The notes beneath the pieces were generated by a model. It did no database searches. It saw only the letters and a program-made list of their open reading frames with translations, and was not told the DNA's origin. 64,000 nucleotides of DNA from NCBI GenBank assembly GCA_002070475.1, contig MWDI01000021.1, forward strand, positions 1 to 64,000, in the 5' to 3' direction. The stretch comes from Firmicutes bacterium ADurb.Bin146 (GTDB lineage Bacteria > Bacillota > Clostridia > DUPQ01). The stretch's first letter is position 1. Every line of letters begins with the position of its first letter. Made by a program: the position numbers and the translations under genes. Below, piece after piece: positions 9,797-17,622 of the stretch.

Positions 9797-10529
9797 TAAC
9801 TTTCTTTTATCAATATTATTAGAATGATTAAATTTTATCAGGAATTTCCGGGTATCGAAAAAGTGGCGACACTGTCGCAACAATTAACACAGTCACATTT
9901 TGTAGTGTTATTGCGAAGAGGCTTTGAAGCGTGACTTTTATGCAGCTATTTGTAAAACTGAAAACTGGAGTGTGCGCATTCTTCGTGAATGAAAGAATTC
10001 AATGCTTTATGAGCGTACTGCTATATCAAAAAAACCGGAAGTTACTATAAAAAATGATGTTATGCAATTAATAGAGCAGGATAAAATGTCTTTGGATTTG
10101 TTCTATAGAGACCCGTATGTTTTGAATTTTATAGGATTGAAAGACACTTATAGTGAAAAGGATTTGGAAAATGCTATCCTCTCAGAATTGGAGAAATTCA
10201 TTCTGGAAATGGGTTCAGAATTTGCGTTTATGGCACGTCAGAAGCATTTTATTCTAGATGGAAAAGATTATTTCATGGATCTGCTCTTTTATCATAGAAC
10301 GCTTCGCAGACTTGTTCTAGTAGAACTAAAACTTGGTGAATTTAAACCAGAACACAAAGGGCAAGTAGAGTTATATCTATGTTGGTTAAAGATGTATGAG
10401 AAAAATGTGGATGAAGATGATCCAGTTGCACATATTTTATGTACAGAGAAGTCACAAATGACTGTGGGGCTCATGGAGTTAGAACAGGGTAGCATTAAGA
10501 TATTTGCTCGCGGGAAGACTTCTTCTTAA
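9797..10529 (+). pseudogene. DUF1016/YhcG-type PD-(D/E)XK nuclease, broken
   Basis: The readable part 10002-10529 (175 residues) is the C-terminal nuclease domain of the YhcG/DUF1016 family (YERTAISKKPE, DPYVLNFIGL, FMDLLFYHR, LVLVELKLGEFKPEHKGQ). The upstream bases still encode the preceding family segment in other frames. From about 9824 they read MIKFYQEFPGIEKVATLSQQ and HFVVLL, then a frameshift near 9912 leads to EEALKRDFYAAICKTENWSV, and a TGA at 9990-9992 interrupts the join to MLYERTA. About the first 95 residues are missing altogether. The family is linked to toxin-antitoxin and restriction islands. The internal ATG at 10002 has no good ribosome site, so I call a pseudogene. Confidence 0.85.
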
Positions 10530-10570
10530 ATCCTACAGTAAATTGACTCTATCCGGAATTTGGTATAAGG

Positions 10571-10599
10571 TTGACAACTTTTATTTAATATGATATAAA
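10571..10599 (+). promoter_or_regulatory. Sigma-A promoter of cassette 2
   Basis: TTGACA (10571-10576), a 17-nt spacer ending in TGA, and TATAAA (10594-10599) form a near-consensus promoter with an extended -10. It lies 32 nt before the small secreted protein gene. The mRNA leader would be about 25 nt with a TTGGAG ribosome site. Confidence 0.85.
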
Positions 10600-10631
10600 T
10601 TAAGTGAATAAATTAAATTTGGAGTCCAACT

Positions 10632-11048
10632 ATGAAAAAATCTGTTTTCAGCAAACGTCTAATTATTTTAGTAGTCTGTATTATTTGCTTAATTTTACCA
10701 TCTTCTATTTATGCTTCTGAGGAGTATAACTCTGATTTTGAAGAAGGCGTATGGTTAGGACATAATTATGTTGCACATTTATATGGCAACCATAAATGGG
10801 CATATGCTTCTCTAGGATATTACAATTATTCAGACTTAGATATTACACTTGAAACAACATGTGGATCAGCATATTTATGGTTAATATATGATATTCAATA
10901 TACTTATTCAAGTGTTGATGATGCTCGTTTCTGTAGTCATACATGGTATTTTGATAATTTTCTAGCACTATGGCATAATGCATATTTTCAAGTTAATAGT
11001 AATTACTTTATGAGGTCATTAGGTGTTTTTGTATATGATTTCCAATAA
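10632..11048 (+). CDS. Small secreted protein, first gene of cassette 2
   Basis: The protein has 138 residues with a clear signal peptide (basic MKKSVFSKR, hydrophobic 10-25, likely cleavage after IYA-S). The mature part of about 110 residues is rich in Tyr, Trp, Asn and aromatic pairs, with two cysteines (CGS and CSH), and predicted mostly beta. I recognise no family. It is the promoter-proximal gene of a lipoprotein and ABC-2 transporter operon, the position a secreted effector, bacteriocin (a lactococcin-972-like arrangement comes to mind) or transporter cargo would hold. That reading is inference and the sequence does not match the bacteriocin convincingly. Confidence 0.65.
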   Translation: MKKSVFSKRLIILVVCIICLILPSSIYASEEYNSDFEEGVWLGHNYVAHLYGNHKWAYASLGYYNYSDLDITLETTCGSAYLWLIYDIQYTYSSVDDARFCSHTWYFDNFLALWHNAYFQVNSNYFMRSLGVFVYDFQ

Positions 11049-11054
11049 CATTTA

Positions 11055-11075
11055 GGTAATAAGTAATTTATTATC
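11055..11075 (+). other. Weak hairpin after the small secreted gene
   Basis: An 8-bp AT-rich stem (GGTAATAA / TTATTATC, one G-U pair) with a 5-nt loop begins 7 nt after the stop codon. It lacks a T-tract. It might stabilise the upstream message end or partly attenuate transcription, so that the small protein is made in excess of the transporter. Confidence 0.3.
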
Positions 11076-11113
11076 GAGATATCAATATATACTTGATTAA
11101 ATAAAGGAATTAT

Positions 11114-12244
11114 ATGAAAAAGATATTTGCATTACTATTTATATTATCATTATTATTAGTAAGTTGCAGTAACACTCCTGCTACTGATTCAGAACACGCA
11201 AACAGCATAAATAATACAATTGATTATAACGATTATATAATATCAGAAGGAATATTTACCTGGACCAAAGCAGGAATTTATACAGTTTCTGATCAGAAAA
11301 TTTATCACCTGAATGAAAATAATGAATGGAATATACTATGTTTAGATCCATCATGTGAGCATAATAGTCCTACCTGCAGTGCGTTTTTAGAACCGCCGAC
11401 TGTTATTTTCTCATATGATAATTATCTGTACTATTTCAATAATTCAAATGGCGTATATAATTTATGCAGAATGTCTCAAACAGGTCGAGACAGAGTTGTA
11501 ATAAAAAAATTGGATATACCCTCAGTTTCAGCATCAAGCCAGACTAGCACGTTTCATATTTCATCAAATATTCTCATAATATCATGTAAAACATATGAAG
11601 CCGACAACACTCAAACAACAATATATATGACAACGCTTGACCCAGATACACAGATTGATACAATTTGCTCAGGAGATGTTAGTCTGTATAAGCTGACACG
11701 TAACTGGCTGTTTTTTGTTGAGAATAGTAATAATTTAGCAACGCTTTATGCATATAATACTGAAACGCAAGTTAAATATGCAATATTCGATAATTTCACA
11801 GAGATAATGCCATTTTTAGCTAGTGTCTATTTAACAGAGGATTTCAAAGTCTCTTGGGTTTTAATGAATGACGGCTTTTATCAGATGGATTTAGTTACAG
11901 GAGAAAAGCAATTGCTGAAATCAGCTGATAATGAGATTCTTTCAGGTGGAGGCTGTTACGATGAAAAGTATGTATATATAGTAAATACAAATCCATATCT
12001 TGATAAAATTTCTGGAATTGAAGACGAAGAAAAAGGTCTATATATTTATGACCATGATGGGAATTATGTAGATTATCTGTCCACAAAAGATCTAAGAGGT
12101 TATATTAGTTATGCTTTTGCTACCGAAGACTATGTGTTTTTCGTGAATATACTCGACAAGCCGATGCTTGCCAATTACTGTATAGACAAAAAGCACATAG
12201 GTACAGGGGATTTAAAGTGGATAAAAATAAACAAGGGAAGATAA
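11114..12244 (+). CDS. Lipoprotein with beta-propeller-like repeats and Cys/His motif, A
   Basis: The protein has 376 residues with a lipoprotein signal (LLLVSC, lipid on Cys18). The exported part has repeating strands (YDNYLYYFNN, DRVVIKKL, YIYDHDGNYVDYL) like Firmicute six- to eight-bladed propeller lipoproteins. Near residue 76 is the motif LCLDPSCEHNSPTCSAF, with three Cys and one His in a spacing kept in two other lipoproteins here; metal binding is possible. It is 6 nt before a paralog (12251) and in the transporter operon. It could bind a ligand for the permease; no catalytic motif is seen. Confidence 0.7.
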   Translation: MKKIFALLFILSLLLVSCSNTPATDSEHANSINNTIDYNDYIISEGIFTWTKAGIYTVSDQKIYHLNENNEWNILCLDPSCEHNSPTCSAFLEPPTVIFSYDNYLYYFNNSNGVYNLCRMSQTGRDRVVIKKLDIPSVSASSQTSTFHISSNILIISCKTYEADNTQTTIYMTTLDPDTQIDTICSGDVSLYKLTRNWLFFVENSNNLATLYAYNTETQVKYAIFDNFTEIMPFLASVYLTEDFKVSWVLMNDGFYQMDLVTGEKQLLKSADNEILSGGGCYDEKYVYIVNTNPYLDKISGIEDEEKGLYIYDHDGNYVDYLSTKDLRGYISYAFATEDYVFFVNILDKPMLANYCIDKKHIGTGDLKWIKINKGR

Positions 12245-12250
12245 TACATT

Positions 12251-13396
12251 ATGCAGATAACTAAAAAAATAATAATATTATCAGTAATGCTTGTTTTATT
12301 ACTAACAAGCTGTAACAGAAACAATTATTCACCGGAACCTTCGTACAATGACACAGGAATAAATTACAATGATTTTATGCCTATTACTGGTACATATGCA
12401 CTGACAGAACAAGGAGCTTACACTGTTGTAGAAAATAGAGTCTATTATTTGAATGATGAAAATAAATGGAATTTATTGTGTTTTGATCCAGCATGTAAGC
12501 ATAAAAGCTCAGCTTGCAGCGCATATATCAGCAGAGTCTCTGAGATATTTACTTACGATAACTATATTTACTATTTTTCAGGTTATAAAGACAATGCAAT
12601 TACATTGAGCAGAATGAATCTTATGGGAAAAGAAAGGGAAGATGTTAAAAAGATCATAATAGAGAATTCCACAAGCAGTGCAAATTATGCATATACGATA
12701 AAAGCAAATAATCTGATGATAAGGTTCAGATCCATTGACAGAGAAAAGGATTATGTTTCAACTACTCTGTACACTACTGATTTGGATAAGAGCACTGATG
12801 TAAAAGTAGTTGCTACTGGTGATGTTGATGAGTTTATAATGACAAAGTACTGGTTATTTTATACAGAAAAGTTGAATGGTATTTACTCGTTGAAAGGATA
12901 TAGCTTTGAAACCGGTGAATATATTACTATATTTTCAGATTTTACAGAACCAAGCAAATATATATCGACTATTTACACGCCTGATCCCGATACTTTCTAT
13001 TGGTTCCAAGCTGATAAAGGGTTCATGAAGATGAACAAGGAAGATATGAATCATGTAGTGATAAAGAAAACTGATCCTTCTTATGAGAGAGGGGGAGCAA
13101 CATATGGCAGTGAATATATCTACATATTTAACTATGTCAGCATTACTGACAAAAATCTGGGCATACCTGAAGAGAAAAGAGGACTGTTTATTTACAATCA
13201 TCAAGGTGAAATAATTGATTTTATCGGTATAACATCCTTAGGAGTTGATATTACAGGATATACATTTGAAACAGATGATAAAGTATATTTCAGGGAGATA
13301 TCAGGTAGTTCGACTCCCAATTTGTATTGCATCTCTAAAGAAGATATAGGATCAGGGAATCTAGTATGGTCATTGGTAGAAATGGATATTGATTAG
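12251..13396 (+). CDS. Lipoprotein with beta-propeller-like repeats and Cys/His motif, B
   Basis: The 381-residue paralog of the preceding protein has a signal ending LLLTSC (Cys18) and the motif LCFDPACKHKSSACSAY near residue 75. The blade-like strands match along the length, for example YIYIFNY and GLFIYNHQGE against YVYIVNT and GLYIYDHDGN. The two genes are a tandem duplication. It precedes the permease by 17 nt. Its role is unknown; an envelope ligand-binding or sensing partner of the transporter is the simplest inference. Confidence 0.7.
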   Translation: MQITKKIIILSVMLVLLLTSCNRNNYSPEPSYNDTGINYNDFMPITGTYALTEQGAYTVVENRVYYLNDENKWNLLCFDPACKHKSSACSAYISRVSEIFTYDNYIYYFSGYKDNAITLSRMNLMGKEREDVKKIIIENSTSSANYAYTIKANNLMIRFRSIDREKDYVSTTLYTTDLDKSTDVKVVATGDVDEFIMTKYWLFYTEKLNGIYSLKGYSFETGEYITIFSDFTEPSKYISTIYTPDPDTFYWFQADKGFMKMNKEDMNHVVIKKTDPSYERGGATYGSEYIYIFNYVSITDKNLGIPEEKRGLFIYNHQGEIIDFIGITSLGVDITGYTFETDDKVYFREISGSSTPNLYCISKEDIGSGNLVWSLVEMDID

Positions 13397-13413
13397 GAAC
13401 TACTGGAGTAAAT

Positions 13414-15720
13414 ATGCAGGAATTAAAGAGAGTATATAGAAATCCATTTTGGTATATAGCATTTGTTGTACTTGCAGTCATAAATATTGTTTTGTATCTT
13501 ATAGTGCAAAAAGATAATATATTCTGCTCCTTTAATGAATATTCCAGTATAGATACATCCTGGCAGGATAAGATATCTGACAGGAACACAGATGAAGCAA
13601 TCTCTCTATTGGAAGATGAGAAAAGCATGCTAATGAGCCTTTCACGCGTATTAGTACAGATTGAAGCTGACGACTTAGAAGCAGTTGATGCATATGTGTT
13701 GGAAAATCCTGAATTAGCAGGATATATATCAGATTTGAGACAAGGAAAGGACCTGCTTTTAGAAGCTCGTGTCCATTACATAGACGATTACATTGCTAAT
13801 CTGAAGCATATTGAAACATATCCTGGTTATCTTAGCGGGATAAAAATACAAGCTGAGTTAATGAAAAAAATGCTTTCAGAAGAAAATTCATCCTCTTTTG
13901 AATTGAAAAACATTGATAAAACAGTTCTGGACTTTGCCAATATGGAAGGTTATTCATATAAATCAGGTAATAATAACTTGATTTCATCTGTTGTAAATAA
14001 TGATGTTTCAGCAGTCTTTATGGTCTTAATGATGCTGGTAACTGTCCTTCTGTTTTTTGACGAAAGAAGAATGAATCTGAATATGCTTGTCGTATCGACT
14101 CCGGCAGGCAGAAGCAAGCTTTTCTTTAGAAGGGCAGGAATAATAGTATTTTCAGCGATACTGATTACTTCAGTTTTCTACATATCACTGATATTATCTT
14201 CCTTTTCTATATATGGCTATTCAGCTGATTTGTCACGGTTAGTTCAATCAATACCACAGTTTATGTATTTTCCTATGCCTATAAGTCTAGGTAAATTTCT
14301 TTTACTGTTTGGCATATATAGAGCTTTAGGCCTTGTTCTTTCAGGCATGCTGTTCTGGGTGGTTTTCACATGGATAAGAAACCGCTCGCTTTCATATGTT
14401 TTATTGTCGTTTGTATTTTTAACAGAATATATTTTGTTTATAACATTAAATAAGAATTATGCGTCAGGCTGGCTGTCCAGTATAAATATTTTTACGATGA
14501 TTTCAGCCAAGCCGGTATTTAGCCGTTATGTTAACCTTTCCATATTCGGCAATCTTGTTATTGAATGGAAGGCAGTTCTGTATGCAATGGTTTTCCTAAT
14601 ACTTCTGTTAAGTGCATTATGCCTTATAGGTCATGTTAAATTAAAATATGTACCACGGTCATCGGAAATACCAATATTATCTAAAATGAGAGTGCGATTT
14701 ATAGGGCTTAAGCATGTAGAACTAAAAAAGATGTTTATATACTGCGGAGGGATAATAATTGTTGCAGTACTATTCTTTACAGCGTGGAAATATATAAAAT
14801 TACCACAGATTAGTAATACGGTAGTAGAAGAGTTCGTTGAAGTTTATTCTACTAAATACTCCGGACCAGTAAGTCAAGATACGCTTGATTTACTGAAAAA
14901 TGACCAAAAAAGTGCAGCAGAAAAATATGAAGTAAACAGAGAACTAGCTCTATATGATAAAACTGCAGCGTACGAACTTGAGTATGCGTACGCAAGAGTA
15001 AAAGCCTTGGAAATAGTAATCGAAAGAGCAGAAAAGATATATGAGACTGGTAATGATAATAGTTATCTCATGGGTACCAATGCATACGTGAATGTTTTTG
15101 GGATAACATCAAAATCATGGAGACTAGAAGTAATGGCTTTGGCAATGTTTTTCCTTATTCTGCTTGTAAGCCATGAAATATCATATGATAAGAAATCAGA
15201 TATGCGTACTTTTCTACAGACTCTACCAAGAGGGAGAAGTATTATAACAGTAAAAATATTGCTTAGCATCCTGATTGCATTCATAGTGTGGTCAGCAGTT
15301 ACTGGCAGGGAGATATATCTTGTTTATGAAAGATGGAACGGTTTCCAGGGATTAATTAGCAGCGGATTAAGCCTTGCCTTCTGGGAAGAGGGTATGAAAG
15401 ATATTCCTGTTATTATCTATATATCGGTTCTTTATCTGACACGGCTTATATCATTCATAAGCGTTGCAATGATTGTTTTGTATATATCATCTGTATGTGA
15501 TTCATATATTACGAGCATATCAGCATCATTGGGCGTTCTCTTACTGCCTGCATTGATAGAAAGTCTTCCTGATATGGGATTTATAGGGTATGTTTCATAT
15601 ACGACTCAGATAGCGAATACAGGTATATTACCGGATATTGTGAAAATAATTGTATTTGCAGCAACAGGGATATCAGCTGCTTTTGGAACAAAAAGACAGT
15701 GGGGGAGGTATAAAGCGTGA
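13414..15720 (+). CDS. ABC-2 type permease, fused two-half form, cassette 2
   Basis: The protein has 768 residues, about twice the usual ABC-2 permease. Two halves each begin with a single helix and a long soluble segment (about 15-33 and 455-475), then five or so helices (residues 200-410 and 575-760). Motifs such as FDERRMNLNMLV and ISYDKKSDMRTFLQTLPRGRS, which follow the first long loops of each half, match the ABC-2 coupling region. It shares its GTGA stop/start overlap with the ATPase. It is paralogous in layout to the 778-residue permease at 24944. Substrate unknown; this subfamily often accompanies secreted peptides or envelope proteins. Confidence 0.8.
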   Translation: MQELKRVYRNPFWYIAFVVLAVINIVLYLIVQKDNIFCSFNEYSSIDTSWQDKISDRNTDEAISLLEDEKSMLMSLSRVLVQIEADDLEAVDAYVLENPELAGYISDLRQGKDLLLEARVHYIDDYIANLKHIETYPGYLSGIKIQAELMKKMLSEENSSSFELKNIDKTVLDFANMEGYSYKSGNNNLISSVVNNDVSAVFMVLMMLVTVLLFFDERRMNLNMLVVSTPAGRSKLFFRRAGIIVFSAILITSVFYISLILSSFSIYGYSADLSRLVQSIPQFMYFPMPISLGKFLLLFGIYRALGLVLSGMLFWVVFTWIRNRSLSYVLLSFVFLTEYILFITLNKNYASGWLSSINIFTMISAKPVFSRYVNLSIFGNLVIEWKAVLYAMVFLILLLSALCLIGHVKLKYVPRSSEIPILSKMRVRFIGLKHVELKKMFIYCGGIIIVAVLFFTAWKYIKLPQISNTVVEEFVEVYSTKYSGPVSQDTLDLLKNDQKSAAEKYEVNRELALYDKTAAYELEYAYARVKALEIVIERAEKIYETGNDNSYLMGTNAYVNVFGITSKSWRLEVMALAMFFLILLVSHEISYDKKSDMRTFLQTLPRGRSIITVKILLSILIAFIVWSAVTGREIYLVYERWNGFQGLISSGLSLAFWEEGMKDIPVIIYISVLYLTRLISFISVAMIVLYISSVCDSYITSISASLGVLLLPALIESLPDMGFIGYVSYTTQIANTGILPDIVKIIVFAATGISAAFGTKRQWGRYKA

Positions 15721-16577
15721 AGCTTGAGTTAAGATCATTGAGCAAAAATTACGGGAATATCCAGGCATTGGATAATTTCAGTTATACATTCGAGAAGGGA
15801 GTATATGGCATTGTAGGCCCTAATGGAGCAGGTAAAAGCACGCTTATGGGACTTATCACTGATTCATTGAAACGTCAGACCGGTTCAGTCTTATGGAATA
15901 ATACCGATATATTAAAATGCGGGATAGAGTATCGCCGTCTGTTAGGTTATATGGTTCAGGAACAGGGATTGTACGAATCAATGACCGCAAAAGAGTTTCT
16001 TGATTATATTGCTATGTTAAAGGAGATACCTAAGAAAGATGCTAAAACCCAGATAGAAGACCTTTTAGATGTTATGCATCTTACATCAAACGCTAACAGA
16101 AAGCTTAAAGGTTTCTCACATGGTATGCGGCAAAGGGTGTTGCTCATACAGGCTCTGCTTGGTTCGCCGAAGGTTATAATCCTTGATGAGCCGACGTCAG
16201 GGGTAGATCCTATGGAAAGGATAGCCATAAGAAACTACATATCAAAAATAGCACAGGATAGTATCGTTCTGTTAGCTACGCATGCAATATCAGATATAGA
16301 GTGTATAGCAAACCAGGTTCTGCTTCTGAATAAGGGACATCTTATCATATCAGATACGCCGGAGACCCTTATAAAATCCATACAAGGCAAAGTAGGTGAG
16401 AAATACTGCACAATTAATGAGATTGCTGATATTCAAAAGGAATATGGAGTATGTAATATTTATCAAAGACATGATGGTATAGTTTTAAGGTTAGTCAGTG
16501 ATGATTTACCAGCTGATTTTAAGAAGATAAAAAGTCCATTAGGTCTTGAAGATGTATATCTTTACTATATAAAATAA
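15717..16577 (+). CDS. CcmA/ABC-2 type ATPase, cassette 2
   Basis: The protein has 286 residues from a GTG start that overlaps the permease stop (GTGA), with GGGGGAGG just before it. Walker A GPNGAGKS is at 34-41, the signature is the divergent FSHGMRQ (133-139, rather than LSGGQ), and Walker B is VIILDE (153-158). The C-terminal tail after residue 215 is the regulatory part common in this ABC-2 group. It is the last gene of cassette 2. Confidence 0.9.
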   Translation: MKLELRSLSKNYGNIQALDNFSYTFEKGVYGIVGPNGAGKSTLMGLITDSLKRQTGSVLWNNTDILKCGIEYRRLLGYMVQEQGLYESMTAKEFLDYIAMLKEIPKKDAKTQIEDLLDVMHLTSNANRKLKGFSHGMRQRVLLIQALLGSPKVIILDEPTSGVDPMERIAIRNYISKIAQDSIVLLATHAISDIECIANQVLLLNKGHLIISDTPETLIKSIQGKVGEKYCTINEIADIQKEYGVCNIYQRHDGIVLRLVSDDLPADFKKIKSPLGLEDVYLYYIK

Positions 16578-16582
16578 GGTCT

Positions 16583-16630
16583 TTAGTGAACTATTCCTCT
16601 TTTTCTGTTGTAATTTCCATATAGGTGGGT
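16583..16630. repeat. 48-bp direct repeat, left copy
   Basis: It matches 19385-19432 at 43 of 48 positions without gaps, reading from TTAGTGAACTATTCCTC to TATAGGTGGGT. The left copy sits just after the cassette 2 ATPase gene and no gene begins directly after it. Together the copies bracket the glycosidase-like and LRR-lipoprotein pair. Confidence 0.85.
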
Positions 16631-16713
16631 ATAACGTAGGCATATGTGAGTTAAGAGAGAGATAAATATATTTTATGTACTTTTTGTGTGGCTAGAGCAA
16701 AATACTGATCAAT

Positions 16714-16742
16714 TTGACATAGTTATTCGTTAATGATAAAAT
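16714..16742 (+). promoter_or_regulatory. Sigma-A promoter of the 16792 gene
   Basis: TTGACA (16714-16719), a 17-nt spacer ending in TGA and TAAAAT (16737-16742) give a strong extended -10 promoter, 49 nt before the start codon. It is inside the repeat-bracketed segment, so that segment carries its own promoter. Confidence 0.8.
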
Positions 16743-16791
16743 CAATTTACAATTTTTCATACTTTATTATATTGAAAGAGAGGGTTAACTT

Positions 16792-17622
16792 ATGCCATCA
16801 TTTACTAGCAACACCTATACAATTAATTCAAAAACAATATATTATAAAGCGATTTTAACAAATCATGATGATATCATTGTAGCTGATATCGGAGATTACG
16901 ATGATTGTTATACAGCTGCAAGTGGTAGCTTATATGGAATTAATGGAACTTTTTTTTACTTGGGAACACCACCTCAAGCAGCTCAAAATGACGGATACTC
17001 AACCGGAGATGTCTATAGGATCGCAATATATGATACTCAATCTGAAAGGGATTACGGATTAATTAACAGACAAACAGCATCTAGTTATGGGAATTGTGGT
17101 ACTTATGTAAAACTTATCAATACGCTTCCTTCTGGTAGATTTGTTTTTTCTGATTCATTTACTGACTTTACAAATTATCAGTACATTGGTGAATCAATAA
17201 CAAGAAGTAATGTTAGATATGCAATTGGAGGTATTAATCTATACTTAAATAAAACATATCAGAATGATGAAGCTTATTATTCAGAAACAGATGTTGATGC
17301 TGAAGATGATAATGTAACCAAATCATCAGTTCATAGGAGTGCAATCGTTTACTTAGGTGGAGAGACTAATGATACTTTATTATTGACAGTTTTCAGTGGC
17401 AATAACGATTTGTGTCAAAATGTTAATGGATTGAATTTATTTGAGTTAAGAACAATGATTTTAGATTTATGGGGACCGAATTTATATTATGGAATAGCAC
17501 TTGGCGGAGGAGGATCAACTCAAATTGTATACAAAGAAAATAATCAGAGAAAAACTGTTCGGACAGCAGATGCATATGGAAATACAAGAAAAGTCCGTAC
17601 CATGGTATGCACATCGTGGTAA
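16792..17622 (+). CDS. Phosphodiester glycosidase (NAGPA)-like protein
   Basis: The protein has 276 residues and no signal peptide. The sequence GINGTFFYLG, R-x-AIVYLGG with LLLTVFSG, and GIALGGGGSTQIVYKENN followed by a terminal basic R-x-VRT stretch follow the core motifs of the NAGPA/phosphodiester-glycosidase domain, where the final strand is usually xxDGGGSTxM. Here the Asp is replaced by Gly (ALGGGGS), so activity may be altered. The family hydrolyses sugar-1-phosphodiesters and acts on wall glycans in some bacteria. A GAGAGGG ribosome site lies before the ATG. The gene overlaps the next lipoprotein gene and lies inside the direct-repeat bracket. Confidence 0.6.
   Translation: MPSFTSNTYTINSKTIYYKAILTNHDDIIVADIGDYDDCYTAASGSLYGINGTFFYLGTPPQAAQNDGYSTGDVYRIAIYDTQSERDYGLINRQTASSYGNCGTYVKLINTLPSGRFVFSDSFTDFTNYQYIGESITRSNVRYAIGGINLYLNKTYQNDEAYYSETDVDAEDDNVTKSSVHRSAIVYLGGETNDTLLLTVFSGNNDLCQNVNGLNLFELRTMILDLWGPNLYYGIALGGGGSTQIVYKENNQRKTVRTADAYGNTRKVRTMVCTSW

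Noticed and set aside
10543-10558. Short match AGTAAATTGA-TCTAT with 1536-1551
   Set aside because: About 16 bases with one mismatch in AT-rich DNA. It is too short to claim a repeat.
10632-11048. Calling the cassette 2 header protein a lactococcin-972 family bacteriocin
   Set aside because: Size, secretion and neighbouring transporter fit loosely, but I cannot align the conserved core of that family. I kept it as unknown.
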